From NCBI RefSeq assembly GCF_027579695.1, contig NC_083587.1, forward strand, positions 40,243,732 through 40,307,731: a DNA stretch of 64,000 nucleotides. The letters are read 5' to 3'. Position 1 is the stretch's first letter; each line of letters begins with the position of its first letter. A program made the position numbers and the translations under genes. This stretch comes from Neoarius graeffei (taxonomy: Eukaryota; Chordata; Actinopteri; Siluriformes; Ariidae). Shown in pieces: positions 53,941 through 64,000 of this stretch. The notes under the pieces are model-generated. The model was given only the letters and a program-made list of their open reading frames with translations, ran no database searches and had not been told where the DNA came from.

Positions 53941-54815
53941 TTATTCAGAGGTTCTTTCAAATCAGAGTCATTATGAATTGAGAGGAACTTGTTTGTTAAA
54001 ACAAAGTTCAGAACAAATGTGAAACAGAGGCGTATATCTGTAACAACAGGAGTTAATTTATGGAATGGTCTTGAAAATGAAATTAAACTGTGTAATACAC
54101 AAAGGCTTTAAAAAAAAAAAAGCATACAAACATAAGATTATCAGTAAATACAAAACCGAGATATGAAATGTGTTTGGGGGAAAAAATGGTTTGATTTAAA
54201 CTTGATTCAGCTACTTGATATGTAATGCTACAGAATACGAAAATGTCAAAATTAATATGCATGTTGTGTTCATTTGAAATTGAAAGCTGTAAAACTGTAT
54301 CGAACAAAATGTAACAGATACTATTGCTACTATTATAATTTTATTTTATTGTTTTTTTTTCTTCCCTTTTGTTTTTTTCCTCAACTCCTTCGGCATAAAA
54401 AAAAAAGTCTTTAAATTATGAAATGTGATAAGGGTAGACGCAATAAGCTTTTGCTTCAGTCTAATCCTTTTCGGTCTTTCTTGCGGATATGTATGTAACC
54501 AGTGTGCATGTTATTGAAAGTTGAAATGACCAAAATAAATAGTTAAATCTAAATAACATTCCTCAATGTAAAATTGCAAAGAATTTGGGGATCACATCAT
54601 CTATGGTACATATCATTAAAAGACTCAGAGAATCTGGAGAAAATCTCTGTATGCAAGAGACAAGGCTGAAAACTGACACTGGATGCCTGTGATCTTCAGG
54701 CCCTCAGGTGACACTGCATTAAAAGCAGATGTGTCTGTCGTGGAAAATCACTGTCTGGGCTCAGGAACACTTCAGAAAACCATCGTCTGTGAAAACAGTT
54801 AATTGCTGTGACGCA

Positions 54816-55029
54816 ATTCCAGTTTTCAAATTGTTTGCCGCAGGTGTCTGCGTTTAATGTACACAATCTTTTTCACCTTTTCTACAAATAATTTTCCACC
54901 ATCATTTGTGTTTGTATTTTTACCTTCCCTTTTCCCACATTTTTAAATTTTTATTTCAGAGGACGTTAAGACAGCAATTGGAGGCCATTCACACCGGATC
55001 TGCCTTAATATCAACAGATCTTCAATTAA
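54816..55029. other. Intron sequence without recognised features
   Basis: AT-rich sequence following the truncated Tc1 copy. Confidence 0.4.
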
Positions 55030-55300
55030 GATGCATAAATGATTATCATGGCACAGATTTGGCTTGTTTATTGTGCTGAGTGCAGGATGTTTAGTCATTC
55101 TTCCTCCGTCGTTAGTAATAGCTTTATTTATGACGAGTATAGATTAGTTAGTTCTCTGTTGGAGAAGACTGCAGCTTTAGAGGTTCACATCCAGACTCTA
55201 GAGATGGTTAGTGAGAATGAGAGCAGTGTAATTCCTGTAGGGGAAGTCTGGATGCCCGAGGTGGAGTTCGCAATCCCCCAACTCATCACCTGTGTATTTT
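55030..55300 (+). pseudogene. LINE-associated ORF1 fragment
   Basis: YCAECRMFSHSSSVVSNSF (CxxC start) followed by a coiled-coil-like stretch (LVSSLLEKTAALEVHIQTLE) matches the N-terminal portion of a small ORF common next to fish LINEs. The frame decays after about 80 residues. Confidence 0.5.
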
Positions 55301-55427
55301 ATACTAAAACGATTATCCACCTCAGGCTCAGTGAATATCCGTGAATAATAACCTTGACCTCAACTTCGTCTTGGTTATTATTCACCAATCTTCACCTCGT
55401 GTTCAATGAATAATTGTGAATTCCTGA
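55300..55427. repeat. Palindromic hairpin repeat
   Basis: Left arm ATTATCCACCTCAGGCTCAG...GAATAATAACC pairs with right arm GGTTATTATTCACC...AATGAATAATTG, with a loop of about 20 bases around 55360. The arms share about three quarters of their bases. This is a foldback MITE type common in fish. Confidence 0.7.
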
Positions 55428-55835
55428 ACATCAGTCAAATGCTGGCTGTGACCTTCCATAAACTTTTCACAATACTTTGTGGGAACGGTTTCCAATTCCG
55501 CCTGAGAGAACTGCTGTAACTCAGTCAAGGTTTCTAGATAATCCTCCTTTCTCAGGACATCTCTTTTCTGAAGTGCACCAGTCCTTTTTCGAGTAAAACA
55601 CTCCTCTAAAATGGCTTTTCAATGCTAGTTTTGGATTAGTGCCTTTTTTCTTGTGTGACAGCCTTTCAGACTGTGATGCATCCAACTCCTTTGTCCTCCT
55701 CTGGGGGTCAGTTTCTTGATCAGCCAAGCGCATCATCCACACCAAGCTCCCTGACCTAGAATCTATTTACACCAAACCGTGCCAGACCAAAGCCTGGAAG
55801 ATAATGAAGGACCTCAGCCACCCCAACCATGCATT
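55428..55835. other. Intron with unassigned coding-like traces
   Basis: The - strand (55745-55521) reads ELDASQSERLSHKKKGTNPK and SHFRGVFYSKKDWCTSEKRC, which looks like transposon-derived protein. I cannot name the family. 55720-55830 on the + strand (IIHTKLPDLESIYTKPCQTK) resembles a LINE segment. Confidence 0.3.
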
Positions 55836-55839
55836 TTTA

Positions 55840-56290
55840 ATAATAATGTTCAATTTATATAGCGCCTTCCTCACACCCAAGGTCACTTTACAATTAGGGG
55901 GGAGGGGGGAGTCCACAAAGAGGGTCAGGATGTAATTCTAATGGCGTAGCTACCACAGTCCCACCAAAAGGTGGGCAAAGATAAATCCCATACTGCCGGC
56001 ACTGTTGCCCGTTGTCACAGCTTTGCTCGGAACACCATGTCATGGATCCACAAAGCGTGCACAGAAGCATCGCCGCACAGAGTGCTGGTATCTCCCAAAT
56101 CACCTGCACAGCCACTGCAATGCCACCAGGCAACATCGCTCAGAACACCGCACCAAGCACAGAAGCACTGCTGCACAGAGCACTGGACAACCCTGATGAT
56201 AAAAGAGCAATGAGCTCACTGCAGTCCATAGCAAGAAGCACAGGCATCACCCACAGCAGACCAAGGCCTGAAGAAAACTGACACCAAAAA
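55840..56290 (-). repeat. Dispersed LINE-tail repeat, copy 2
   Basis: - strand counterpart of 22630-22965. It contains TATATAGCGCCTTCCTCACA then CCAAGGTCACTTTACAA (the L2/CR1-like 3' end) and three internal blocks of the type GGATCCACAAAGCGTGCACA / AACACCGCACCAAGCACAGA, themselves a diverged tandem. Confidence 0.6.
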
Positions 56291-56679
56291 CTGGGTCCGG
56301 AGCTATGCCACAACTGGTGGACAAAACATTCAAACAAAACAAAAAAAAAACCCACAAAAAAAAAACAAAAAAAACACATAACTATACAAAACACAAAAAG
56401 AAAAACAAAGCTCCAGTGAGAAGCGGCAGCCAAAACGCGCACGGCATACTCTCAACCAGAACTGGAAATAGGAATTTCCGTTTCTCTTCTCTCTGTTGAG
56501 GTCCGGGAAGTGCTTTCGTTCCCTTAAGGCCAACATGGAGAGAATTTAGAGGAACTTCTTCCCTCAGGCCAGTCGGACTCTTAATCAGGACAATAACAAT
56601 AATGAATACATTTATACATATTCTGTATATTGTATACTCTACAGCATATATTGCAGAGAGTTTTATTTATATATTTTAC

Positions 56680-56682
<3 letters not shown>

Positions 56683-56731
<49 letters not shown>
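56683..56731. repeat. (AC)n microsatellite
   Basis: About 24 AC units immediately left of the Tc1 copy at 56740. Confidence 0.97.
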
Positions 56732-56736
<5 letters not shown>

Positions 56737-56739
56737 GTA

Positions 56740-58282
56740 CAACCCTGATTCCAAAAAAGTTGGGACACTCTATAAAACATCAGTAAAATCAGAATGCGAT
56801 AATTTGCAAAATCATGGAAACCCTATATTGCATTGAAAATAGTGCAAAGACAACATATCAAACATTGAAACTGAAAAATTGTTTTTTGAAAAATATATGC
56901 TCATTTTGAATTTGATGTCAGCAACACGTTTCAGAAAACTTGGGAGAGGGACAACAAAAGACTGAAAAAGTTGTGCAATGCTAAAAAAAAAAAGTAATTT
57001 GGTTAATTGGCAACAGGTCAGTAAAATGACTGGGTATAAAAAGAGCATCCCAGAGAGGCGGAGTCTCTCAGAAGTAAAGATGGGGAGGAGTTCACCTCTC
57101 TGTAAAAGACTGCTTGGGCAAACAGTACAACAATTTAAGAATAACGTTCCTCAGTGTAAAATTGCAAAGAATTTGGGGATCACATCATCTATAGTCCATA
57201 ATATCATTAAAAGATTCAGAGAATCTGGAGAAATCTCTGTATGCAAGAGACAAGGCTGAAAACTGACATTGGATGCCTGTGATCTTCAGGCCCTCAGGCG
57301 ACACTGCATTAAAAGTAGACACGTGTCTGTAGTGGAAATCACTGTATGGGCTCAGGAACACTTCAGAAAACCATCGTCTGTGAAAACAGTTCATTACTGC
57401 ATCCACAAATGCAAGTTAAAACTAGATATAAACAATATCCAAAAACACTGCCACCTTCTCTGGGCCCGAGCTCTTTTACAATGGACTGAGGTGAAGTGGA
57501 AAATTGTCCAGAGATCTGATTAATCGAAATCTGAAATTCTTTTTAGAAATCTTGGACATCATGTTCTCCAGGCTAAAAAGGAGAGGGACCATCCAGCTTG
57601 TCATCAGTGCACAGTCCAAAAGCCAACATCTGTGATGGTATGAGGGTGCATTAATGTACGTGACATTGGGTAGCTTGCACATCTTGGAAGGCATCATTAA
57701 TGCTGAATGATATATACACGTTTCAGAGCAACATACTGCCATCCAGACAAAATATTTTTCAGGGAAGGCCCTCCTCCTTTCAGCAAGACAATGCCAAACT
57801 GCTTTCTGCACATATTAAAACTGCATGGCTCTGTAGTAAAAAAGTCTGGGTGCTAAACTGGCCTGCCTGCAGTCCAGACCTGTCTCCCATTTAAAACATT
57901 TGGCGCATTATGAAGCTCAAAATATGACAAAGGAGACCCGAACTGTTGAGCAACTGAAATTGTGTATCGTGCAAAAATGGGACAACATTTCTCTTTCAAA
58001 ACTACAGCAACTGCTCTCCTCAGTTCCCAAACGTTTAGAGTGTTGTGATACAACACAGTGGTAGACATGCCTCTGTCCCAACTTTTTTTGAAACGTGTTG
58101 CTGACATCAAATTCAAAATGAGCACACTTTCAAAAAACAATAAAATTTCTCAGTTCCAACATGTGATCTGCTGTCTTTGTATTATTTTCAAAGAAATGTA
58201 GGGTTTCCATGATTTGCAAATTATCACATTTTTGTTTTTATTTAGTTTACACAGTGTCCCAACTTTTTTGGAATTGGGGTTG
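56740..58282 (+). mobile_element. Nearly complete Tc1-like transposon, 1543 bp
   Basis: TIRs: left CAACCCTGATTCCAAAAAAG, right reversed CAACCCCAATTCCAAAAAAG; TA on both sides (56738-56739, 58283-58284). Transposase pieces lie on the + strand. It is the reference copy for the split element at 48420-54815. Confidence 0.95.
57024..57910 (+). pseudogene. Tc1 transposase, frame broken; catalytic Glu codon is a stop
   Basis: 57024-57259 gives the HTH domain (QFKNNVPQCKIAKNLGITSS, IKRFRESGEIS). 57269-57523 gives the second HTH and linker (RRHCIKSRHVSVVEITVWAQ). 57700-57894 gives the end of the DDE domain (FQQDNAKLLSAH; WPACSPDLSPI). The codon after SPDLSPI, normally Glu, is TAA, so the third catalytic residue is lost. 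Confidence 0.85.
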
Positions 58283-58309
58283 TATATTGTGTATATTCTG
58301 CACAGCACT

Positions 58310-58510
58310 CCATCACATTCTTATTTTTATTCTTTTTTTTTAAAATATTTATTACATTTTATTTTACCCTTTTTCTTTTTTTAATTTATAAAAACCACCC
58401 TCCCACAAATTATCCTCACAAGCTACGGAGCATTGCAATAAGCATTTCACTGCACGTCCTACTCTGTATGATTGTGCAGGTGACAAATTTGAATGCTTGT
58501 TAGTTAATTT
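58310..58510 (+). mobile_element. LINE 3'-end fragment
   Basis: AATAAGCATTTCACTGCACG, CCTACTCTGTATGATTGTGC and GTGACAAATTTGAATG form a common fish LINE 3' terminus. No coding part remains. Confidence 0.6.
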
Positions 58511-58559
58511 GTATCCCTTTCCTGAATGATGCAGTATCTGTGTAGCCCCAAGAGCTACA

Positions 58560-59060
58560 TATTTGCATACTATTGTTTGCGCAAATGTCTGGAAATTGTT
58601 CCTAAGGAGGAACTGGACTTGAGGTCTGGGATTTTTTTTCCCCTGAGGTCTTGGTCAAGTTGTATGGATTTTCTCATGGTAAGGGCAAAAAGGCAATGGC
58701 ACTAAAAGGTAGACCTTTTTACAGCCACATGTACTCCTAATTATGCTACTGACCAATCAGAAGCTTCTAAGTCATTTGATCAATTTTTGGAATCTTCCAG
58801 ACTGTTTATAAATGGTCAACTTGGTTTACGTAAACTACTGACCCATTGAAAGTCTGACAGAGAATTAAAGCTGAAATAAATGTCTAATTATTTTGAAAAA
58901 TTTCCTCGGACACAACCAAAGTGGATACCCTAACTGATTTTCCAACAGAAACATACCAATATGTTATGTGAAATGGGTGCAGTTGTGAAAAACTAATTGA
59001 GCATCTTTACCCGAGATGCACGTAAACTTTTGGCCTCATCCGTTAAAGTACTTAGATCTA
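58560..59060. mobile_element. Old Tc1-like remnant, 3' region
   Basis: TTTTCTCATGGTAAGGGCAA, ACTCCTAATTATGC, GACCAATCAGAAGCTTCTAA and terminal ATGCACGTAAACTTTTGGCC resemble the right arm of a Tdr1/Sleeping Beauty-related Tc1 family. There is no open frame. Confidence 0.5.
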
Positions 59061-59445
59061 ATACATGTTTACCTGTCTCACAGTGCAACATTACTAAAAT
59101 TATAATAGCATCATCATACACCACCACCTAGCAATCTCTAAATTTTGGGCTCATACAGAAAAAAAGTTGCTGGATAATTAACAACTATACAAGTTCGATA
59201 AACTTTGCTTCTGTCAAACGACAAACATTAAAATGACAAAGGAGTAACAAAAAAAAAATTAAGTTACATTTGGGTTACAGAAACTAATTTCTTGAATTTT
59301 ATTCCTCAGTTAGACTGTCTGGGTCTCCAGCTGTTTGTTCTTTTTTTCACAATCATTCATAAAAGGTTTAGTTGAAATAAATACATTTTATGTTGTGTTT
59401 AACTGATTTTTTACTCAAATCTTCACTCATCTTTTGGACTCTTAC
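59061..59445. other. dnajc13 intron next to exon, no recognised element
   Basis: AT-rich; nothing recognised. Confidence 0.45.
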
Positions 59446-59558
59446 CTTGGGGCCAACAAGCTTGTCTGAAGTCATCTTGGAGAAGAGCTCCGCAGTTTGA
59501 GTGCGCACCTGAGGGTGAGTGGAATTACAGAACAGATCCAACAGGTAGATCAGTGCAC
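59446..59558 (-). CDS. dnajc13: dnajc13 exon
   Basis: Two bases completing Gly, then [20 protein letters not shown] and [24 protein letters not shown] acceptor, GTAAGA donor, phase 0 out. Confidence 0.96.
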
Positions 59559-60432
59559 CTGTAAAATGAGAGCAGCAGAGTGAGAACTGGTTCTAGAATT
59601 AAATTCATGACCATAGCCCCCCCCCCCCAAATTCATTTTGTCCCTAATTTAATGATAGCCAATTCCCACCCCAACAAGAAGCTTTCTCCATCACAAGACA
59701 ATCAGCACCAGGGAGAGCAAAGACATGAGCTCACAGATTCCCACGATTAGCTAGTTGCCATGGTGAGTGATGGGAAAGAGAGAGTATACCATCCATCCCT
59801 GAGAGCATGGCCAATTTTGCCCTCTTGGGCTCCCAGCCAGACAGCTGTGGCACCATCTCAAGATCTCTGGTAGGACAAACACTTTTCTTTTGCACCACTC
59901 GGGAGCCCTACAGCACATATTACAAACCCCCAAAAATAAAAAAGTTGGGACGGTATGGAAAATGCAGCAAAAACAGTGATTTATAAATTTACTTTGACCT
60001 GTACTTCATTGCAGTCAGAATGAACCAAAAATATATCATGTTTTGTCGGTTAACTTAATTTCATTTGTTAATATACATCCATTCCAGCATTTCAAGCCTG
60101 CAACACATTTCAAAAACAAGTTGGGATGGGGCAATTTAGGGCTAGTAATGAGACAAAACAATTAAATAAATGTGATTTAAAACAGGTGATGTCAACAAGT
60201 GACCATAATCATGATTTGGTTTGAAAAAAATAAAATTTAGTATCCAGGAAAGGCCTAGTCTTTGAGGAGTAAAGATGGGCTGAGCATCTCCAGTTTGTCA
60301 ACAAATGCATGAGAACATGATTGAAATTTTTAAAATTCAAGGTCCCTCAAAGAAAGATATGAAGGGATTTGGATATTTCATCCTCTATGATGCATATCAT
60401 TAAACTATTCAAAGAATCTGAAGGAATTTCAG

Positions 60433-61029
60433 GTGTGTAAAGGGCAAGGACACAAGCCTAAGCTGAATACCCGTGATCTCGGATCCATCAAACAGCACCG
60501 CATCAAGAACGGTTATTCATCTATAGCTGATAGAATCACATGGGCTTGGGATCACTTTGACAAACCTTCGTCAAGCACTACAATACAGAGTTACATCCAC
60601 AAATGCCAGTTAAAACTTTACTGTGCAAAAAGGAAGCCTTATGTTAACAGTGTCCAGAGGTGCCATCGACTTCTCTGGGCTCGGAGGCATGGACCATCAC
60701 ACAGTGGAAGCGTGTATTGTGGTCAGATGAATCAGTATTCCAGGCCTTTTTTTGTAAGAAATGGATGTCGTGTGCTCCGGAGCGAAGATGAAAAGGATCA
60801 TTCAGACCATTACCAGCAACAAGTCCAAAAGTCAGGGTGTGTCATGGTATGGGCTTATGTCAGTGCCCTTGGTAAAGGATGTGATGGAGCATTAATGCAG
60901 AAAAGTACACTTTGCTGCCTTCAAGATGACGTATTTTCCAGGGAGATTTCAACAAGACAATGCAAAACCACATTCTGCACACATGACAAAAGCATGGCTG
61001 TGGAAGAAGATAGTGCCTGTCCCCAATAG
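60433..61029 (+). pseudogene. Degenerate Tc1 transposase
   Basis: 198-residue frame: HKPKLNTRDLGSIKQHRIKN, ADRITWAWDHFDKPSSSTTI, SYIHKCQLKLYCAKRKPYVN and LLWARRHGPS (Trp-containing linker before the DDE domain). The DDE part is scrambled by frameshifts; VMVWAYVSALGKG survives. Confidence 0.75.
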
Positions 61030-61189
61030 AGAATGTATGGAGAATTTAGAAACAAAGTGACAATGAAAACCCTGCACTGTTTGCAGGAAGAATGGGACCA
61101 AGTAATACCTGAAAACAGCCCACCACTTGATGTCTTCAGTCCCTAAAAATCTTTTAAAGCCAACTAAAACCCAGAAAATAAACTTGTTT

Positions 61190-61556
61190 ATACTGAAGGA
61201 TAATATCCATACAAGACATGTTCAAGTGTTCACTTTTTCATATTTGTACCTGTATACTGTGTACAAGACTTTATTTAAAAAAACAACAACAACCAAACAA
61301 ACAAAAAACACCACACACAATGTCCCTGGGCGCTGCCATCTCACTCTGAAGTTCAGGTATCACACAGAGTACAAATTGCACAAGAGAATCCGAGATTATG
61401 AGGTCACTTACACACCACATGCCTTACCGAGGCTGAGATCTAGTGGGTACATCATTCCTAAATTGTTGTGAACAACGCTGAAGACACTGAGCATCAAGTG
61501 TTTAGCTGCAAAAATAAGCTTGATCATTGGCACACTGAAAACATGCACGCACACAC
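61190..61556 (-). repeat. Dispersed repeat of unknown class, copy 2
   Basis: Reverse-complement partner of 26098-26412, sharing CCATACAAGACATGTTCAAG, ATTTGTACCTGTATAC, GAGATCTAGTGGGTACAT and AATTGTTGTGAACAACGCTG. This copy has an extra AAC/AAAC-rich segment at 61281-61310. It is nested in the Tc1 copy. Confidence 0.75.
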
Positions 61557-61558
61557 TA

Positions 61559-62727
61559 CAGTGTCTTGCAAAAGTATTCATCCCCTTTGGTGTTTGTCCC
61601 GTTTTGTCGCATTAAAACCTGGAATGAAAATGGATTTTTGGAAGGTTTGCACCATTTGACTTACACAACATGCCTACCACTTTAAAGGTAATTTTTTTTT
61701 TTTGTAATACAAACAATTAAGAAAAAAAAACAAATCCGGACTGCGCATAGGTATTCAACCCCTTTCACATGACACCCCTAAATAAGAGCTGGTCCAACCA
61801 ATTAACTTCATAAGTCATATAATTAGGTGATTAAGATCCACCTGTGTGCAATCAAAGTGTTACATGATCCGTCACATGATGTCTGTATAAATCAACCTGT
61901 TCTGGAAGGTCCCCGACTCTGCAACATGACAACCAAGGAGCACTCCAAACAGGTCAAAGATGAGAAGTATAGATTAGGGTTGGGTTTTTATTCATTTATT
62001 TATTTTTTTAATCCCAAACTTTGAATATCACAGGGATCACCATTAAATCCATAAAAGCAAAATGGAAAGAATATGGCACCACTACAAACCTGACAAGAGA
62101 AGGCCACCCACCAAAACTCACAGACCAGGCAAGGAGGGCCTTAATCAGAGATGCAACAAAGACACCAAAATATAACATTGAAGGAGCTGCAAAAGATCCA
62201 CAGTGGAGATGGGAGTATCTGTCCATAGGACCACTTTAAGCTGTACACTCCATAGAGTGGGGCTTTATGGAAGAGTGGCCAGAAAAAAAAGCCATCGTTT
62301 AAGAAAACACATTTGGAATTTGCCCAACAGCATGTGGCAGACTCCCCAAACACATGGAAGATTCTCTGGTCAGATGAGACTAAAATTGAACTTTTTAGCC
62401 ATCATGGGAAATGTCATGTGTGGCACAAACCCCAACACCCTGAGAACACCACACCTACACAGTGAAGCATGGTGGTGGTGGCAGCAACATCAAACATCAT
62501 GCTGTGGGGATGTTTTTCATCCGCAAGGACAGGAAAGCTGGTCAGGATTGAAGGAAAGATGGATGGCACTAAATACAGGGCAATTCTGGAGGAAAACCTG
62601 TTTGAGGAGGCCATAGGTTTGAGACTGGGACGAAGGTTCACATTCCAGCAGGACAATGATCCTAAACATACTGCTAAAATCAGTATGGAGTGGTTTAAAG
62701 GGCACCAGGGCACTTGCCATGACTGGT
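61559..62727 (+). mobile_element. Tc1-like transposon (second family), right end missing
   Basis: Left TIR CAGTGTCTTGCAAAAGTATT preceded by TA (61557-61558). Coding pieces lie on the + strand from about 61925 to 62727. Similarity ends abruptly at 62727 before the third catalytic block and right TIR; the surrounding Tc1 then resumes. Confidence 0.82.
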
Positions 62728-62729
62728 AA
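62021..62729 (+). pseudogene. Tc1 transposase fragments of the second family
   Basis: 62021-62239 holds the second HTH domain (TIKSIKAKWKEYGTTTNLTR, HPPKLTDQARRALIRDATKT). 62203-62400 holds the start of the DDE domain (LWSDETKIELF-like, shifted). 62469-62729 holds MLWGCFSSARTGKLVRIEGK and FTFQQDNDPKHTAKISMEWF with the second catalytic Asp. Frames change between the pieces and the Glu block is absent. Confidence 0.8.
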
Positions 62730-63052
62730 ATGGCAGTTATTTTTTGGGTATTCTTTGGCTTTCAGTGTTATGAGAAAAAAATGGCAACATTACAAAGGTG
62801 GTAAATGCTTTACCATCTCAACTTTTGTTTAAAATGTCTTGCGAGAATCAAAATTGAAATAAGTGTGTGTTTTGGGGGAAAAATACCCAAATACAATTCA
62901 TGAGGTAAAAAACATTGTGAGTTCTATTCTTCTGAGTGCAATACAGGTCAAAGTTTCAAGATACCATCCTGACTTTTTCTGATTTGGGGTTGTAAATTAG
63001 ATCTGTAGACAACAATATATATATTACTTTAAATCAACAAGTACAGCCTTAC

Positions 63053-63127
63053 CTTTGGTCATTGCCTCTTTGATAATTTTGGTGTTAGAAGTGAGGGCAT
63101 ACAGAGTCTCCAGGACAAGCTGCCTGC
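63053..63127 (-). CDS. dnajc13: dnajc13 exon
   Basis: Completes a split Ser codon, then [20 protein letters not shown] and AMTKG (last codon split). CACAG acceptor, GTAAGG donor. Confidence 0.95.
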
Positions 63128-63278
63128 CTGTGTGTGTGGGGAATAGAGACCAAAACAAAAAAACAACCAATTAACACCACCATTATAATCTCCAATCTGA
63201 AAATAGTTAAAATCTTAAACTGATCAGATGATGAGAATTATTCCTCGTGTTTAACACTGAAGGGAGAAACTGGCTCAC

Positions 63279-63378
63279 TGGACGGTAAGGAGTGCAGCAA
63301 CAATAGCAGATTGGCCAACACCAGAGACTCAGCTATGTTGTTGACACAGTCCTGGTTTGAAGTCACTGTGTTCACAAC
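63279..63378 (-). CDS. dnajc13: dnajc13 exon
   Basis: 33 codons plus one base: [20 protein letters not shown] and [19 protein letters not shown] acceptor, GTGAGC donor. Confidence 0.96.
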
Positions 63379-63690
63379 CTGAAACAAACAAATGTCTAAT
63401 AAGACAATGCAAAAGATAGTGTGAAAGCCTAACAACCTCTGTCCATGCAACCATGTAAAACTACAGCTGAACTGAACCGTATACATCTGAAGGTGATGAA
63501 TTGTTGTTACACATCGCATCGTATAAAACAATTTCACATCACCATAAATGGAACACGTAACCAGCCTCAAGAGATCTGCACTATAAAGTTAAGCCCAAAT
63601 ACAAATGCACTTGATCCACCTAAACAAGATTAAGCCAATAAAATGAAAATCTAATGGCTTTTTGTGCATGTGTGGCATAATGAAAAGTAC

Positions 63691-63782
63691 CTCCAGAACG
63701 AGCTGCTGAACTTTCCCAGCCCCGTGGATTCTGAGCAGGGAAAAGAGCAGTTTAAAATTGCCAATGCACTCCGTTTCAGAGC
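63691..63782 (-). CDS. dnajc13: dnajc13 exon
   Basis: Completes a split Gly codon, then [20 protein letters not shown] and [16 protein letters not shown] acceptor, GTACTT donor. Confidence 0.95.
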
Positions 63783-63929
63783 CTGTAAAAAAGCAGACAT
63801 CACTAATACAGAGAATGTAAGGACAGACGTTCACAGCATTTTCAGAGAAAACTGAATCGCTGGCCAAATACTACTCCGGACCAGGGCTTCTTATGCCATT
63901 AACAGTAACTAGGAATTAATTTAGGTTAC

Positions 63930-64000
63930 CCGGGTTGTTCTTGATGACGTTGCACAGTGCTTCCAAGGCCATTTCGGCCCAGTGTAGTCTGTGAGCGTGC
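63930..64000 (-). CDS. dnajc13: dnajc13 exon, continues beyond the window
   Basis: From the window edge: AHRLHWAEMALEALCNVIKN and NP plus a split Gly, then donor GTAACC. The exon start is outside the window. Confidence 0.93.

Larger units (their letters stand above)
48790..54540 (+). mobile_element. 5'-truncated LINE with FP-like ORF1, nested in Tc1
   Basis: It begins inside ORF1, contains endonuclease and RT segments, and ends GAAATGACCAAAATAAAT. AGTTAA occurs at both junctions (48784-48789, 54541-54546) as a candidate target duplication. Internal insertions: a SINE at 49181 and a TIR element plus SINE at 51031-52360. The remaining LINE is about 4.2 kb with frequent stops and indels. It belongs to the CR1/Jockey-like assemblage by protein resemblance. 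Confidence 0.85.
48420..54815 (+). mobile_element. Tc1-like transposon split by a LINE and truncated on the right
   Basis: The left half (48420-48789) starts with the TIR AACCGTATTTCCCAAAAAAG and matches 56740-57135. The right half (54541-54815) matches 57140-57400 (ATTGCAAAGAATTTGGGG, AGACAAGGCTGAAAACTGAC). The two halves are collinear with the complete copy, with the LINE at 48790-54540 between them. The distal part of the transposon and its right TIR are missing. Confidence 0.88.
59923..62992 (+). mobile_element. Tc1-like transposon enlarged by two later insertions
   Basis: Long imperfect TIRs of about 100 bp: left ACAAACCCCCAAAAATAAAA, right reversed ACAACCCCAAATCAGAAAAA, both followed by ACTTTGACCTGTA. 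TA flanks at 59921-59922 and 62993-62994. Transposase remains at 60433-61150. The dispersed repeat at 61190 and another Tc1 at 61559 interrupt it. Confidence 0.85.
34767..64000 (-). other. dnajc13: dnajc13 gene, 3' part: RME-8 endosomal co-chaperone (13 exons)
   Basis: Thirteen - strand exons, from 64000 down to 34767, join in phase to encode about 500 residues and the stop. Recognisable strings include [93 protein letters not shown] and [17 protein letters not shown]. These match vertebrate DNAJC13/RME-8, a protein of about 2240 residues. It recruits Hsc70 through its J domain (outside the window) and acts on early endosomes with SNX1/retromer and WASH in sorting and clathrin removal. The part seen is the C-terminal HEAT/ARM-like helical repeat region. 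The intron from 48354 to 59445 is 11 kb, nearly all transposons. Confidence 0.95.

Noticed and set aside
56630..56836. Frame with a His-Thr repeat
   Set aside because: It is simply the (AC)n microsatellite translated.

Overview
This window is vertebrate nuclear DNA, almost certainly from a ray-finned fish. It has GT-AG introns, no bacterial gene organisation, and a dense load of fish-type Tc1 transposons, CR1/L2/Rex-like LINEs, MITEs and tRNA-derived SINEs. The most abundant SINE (head GGCACGGTGGTGTAGTGG, tail in ATGAG repeats) is one I associate with catfishes (Siluriformes); that is recollection, so the order is only a suggestion.

Two host genes are supported, both partial and arranged tail to tail. 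pxdc1 (PX domain-containing protein 1) runs on the + strand: four exons (8216-18695) encode the C-terminal half and the stop, and its first exons lie left of the window. dnajc13 (RME-8, an endosomal J-domain/HEAT-repeat protein) runs on the - strand: 13 exons between 64000 and 34767 encode about the last 500 residues, and the rest lies right of the window. Reading frame and splice phase agree across every exon junction in both genes, and the encoded residues follow the vertebrate orthologues as I remember them. About 16 kb separates the two stop codons.

The rest is mobile DNA, often nested. 1-7290: two LINEs on the - strand, a Tc1 remnant and an older LINE tail. 8308-18568 (pxdc1 introns): a KRBA2-like integrase remnant split by a MITE; a terminal-inverted-repeat (TIR) element carrying an orphan exon and a LINE fragment (11212-12266); and a 3.7 kb Tc1 copy broken by four later insertions (14487-18188). 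18696-26814: pxdc1 3' flank with SINEs, a MITE, L2-type tails and low-copy repeats. 26815-33070: a Tc1 copy containing a full-length 4.8 kb L2-clade LINE with an SGNH/esterase-type ORF1. 34767-64000 (dnajc13): a hAT-like MITE, SINEs, a Harbinger-like MITE with a SINE inside its terminus, tandem repeats, a Tc1 copy split by a 5.75 kb LINE that itself contains a SINE and an unfamiliar TIR element, and two further Tc1 copies.

No autonomous element looks intact. The reverse transcriptase and transposase copies carry frameshifts, stops or substituted catalytic residues. I see no operon, CRISPR array, prophage or clear new multi-gene system. The most novel-looking items are the two TIR elements with orphan exons (11212-12266 and 51035-52222), a dispersed repeat of unknown class (26098/61190), a repeat carrying three AGGTCA half-sites (46927-46945) and an unidentified open frame at 33324-33620.
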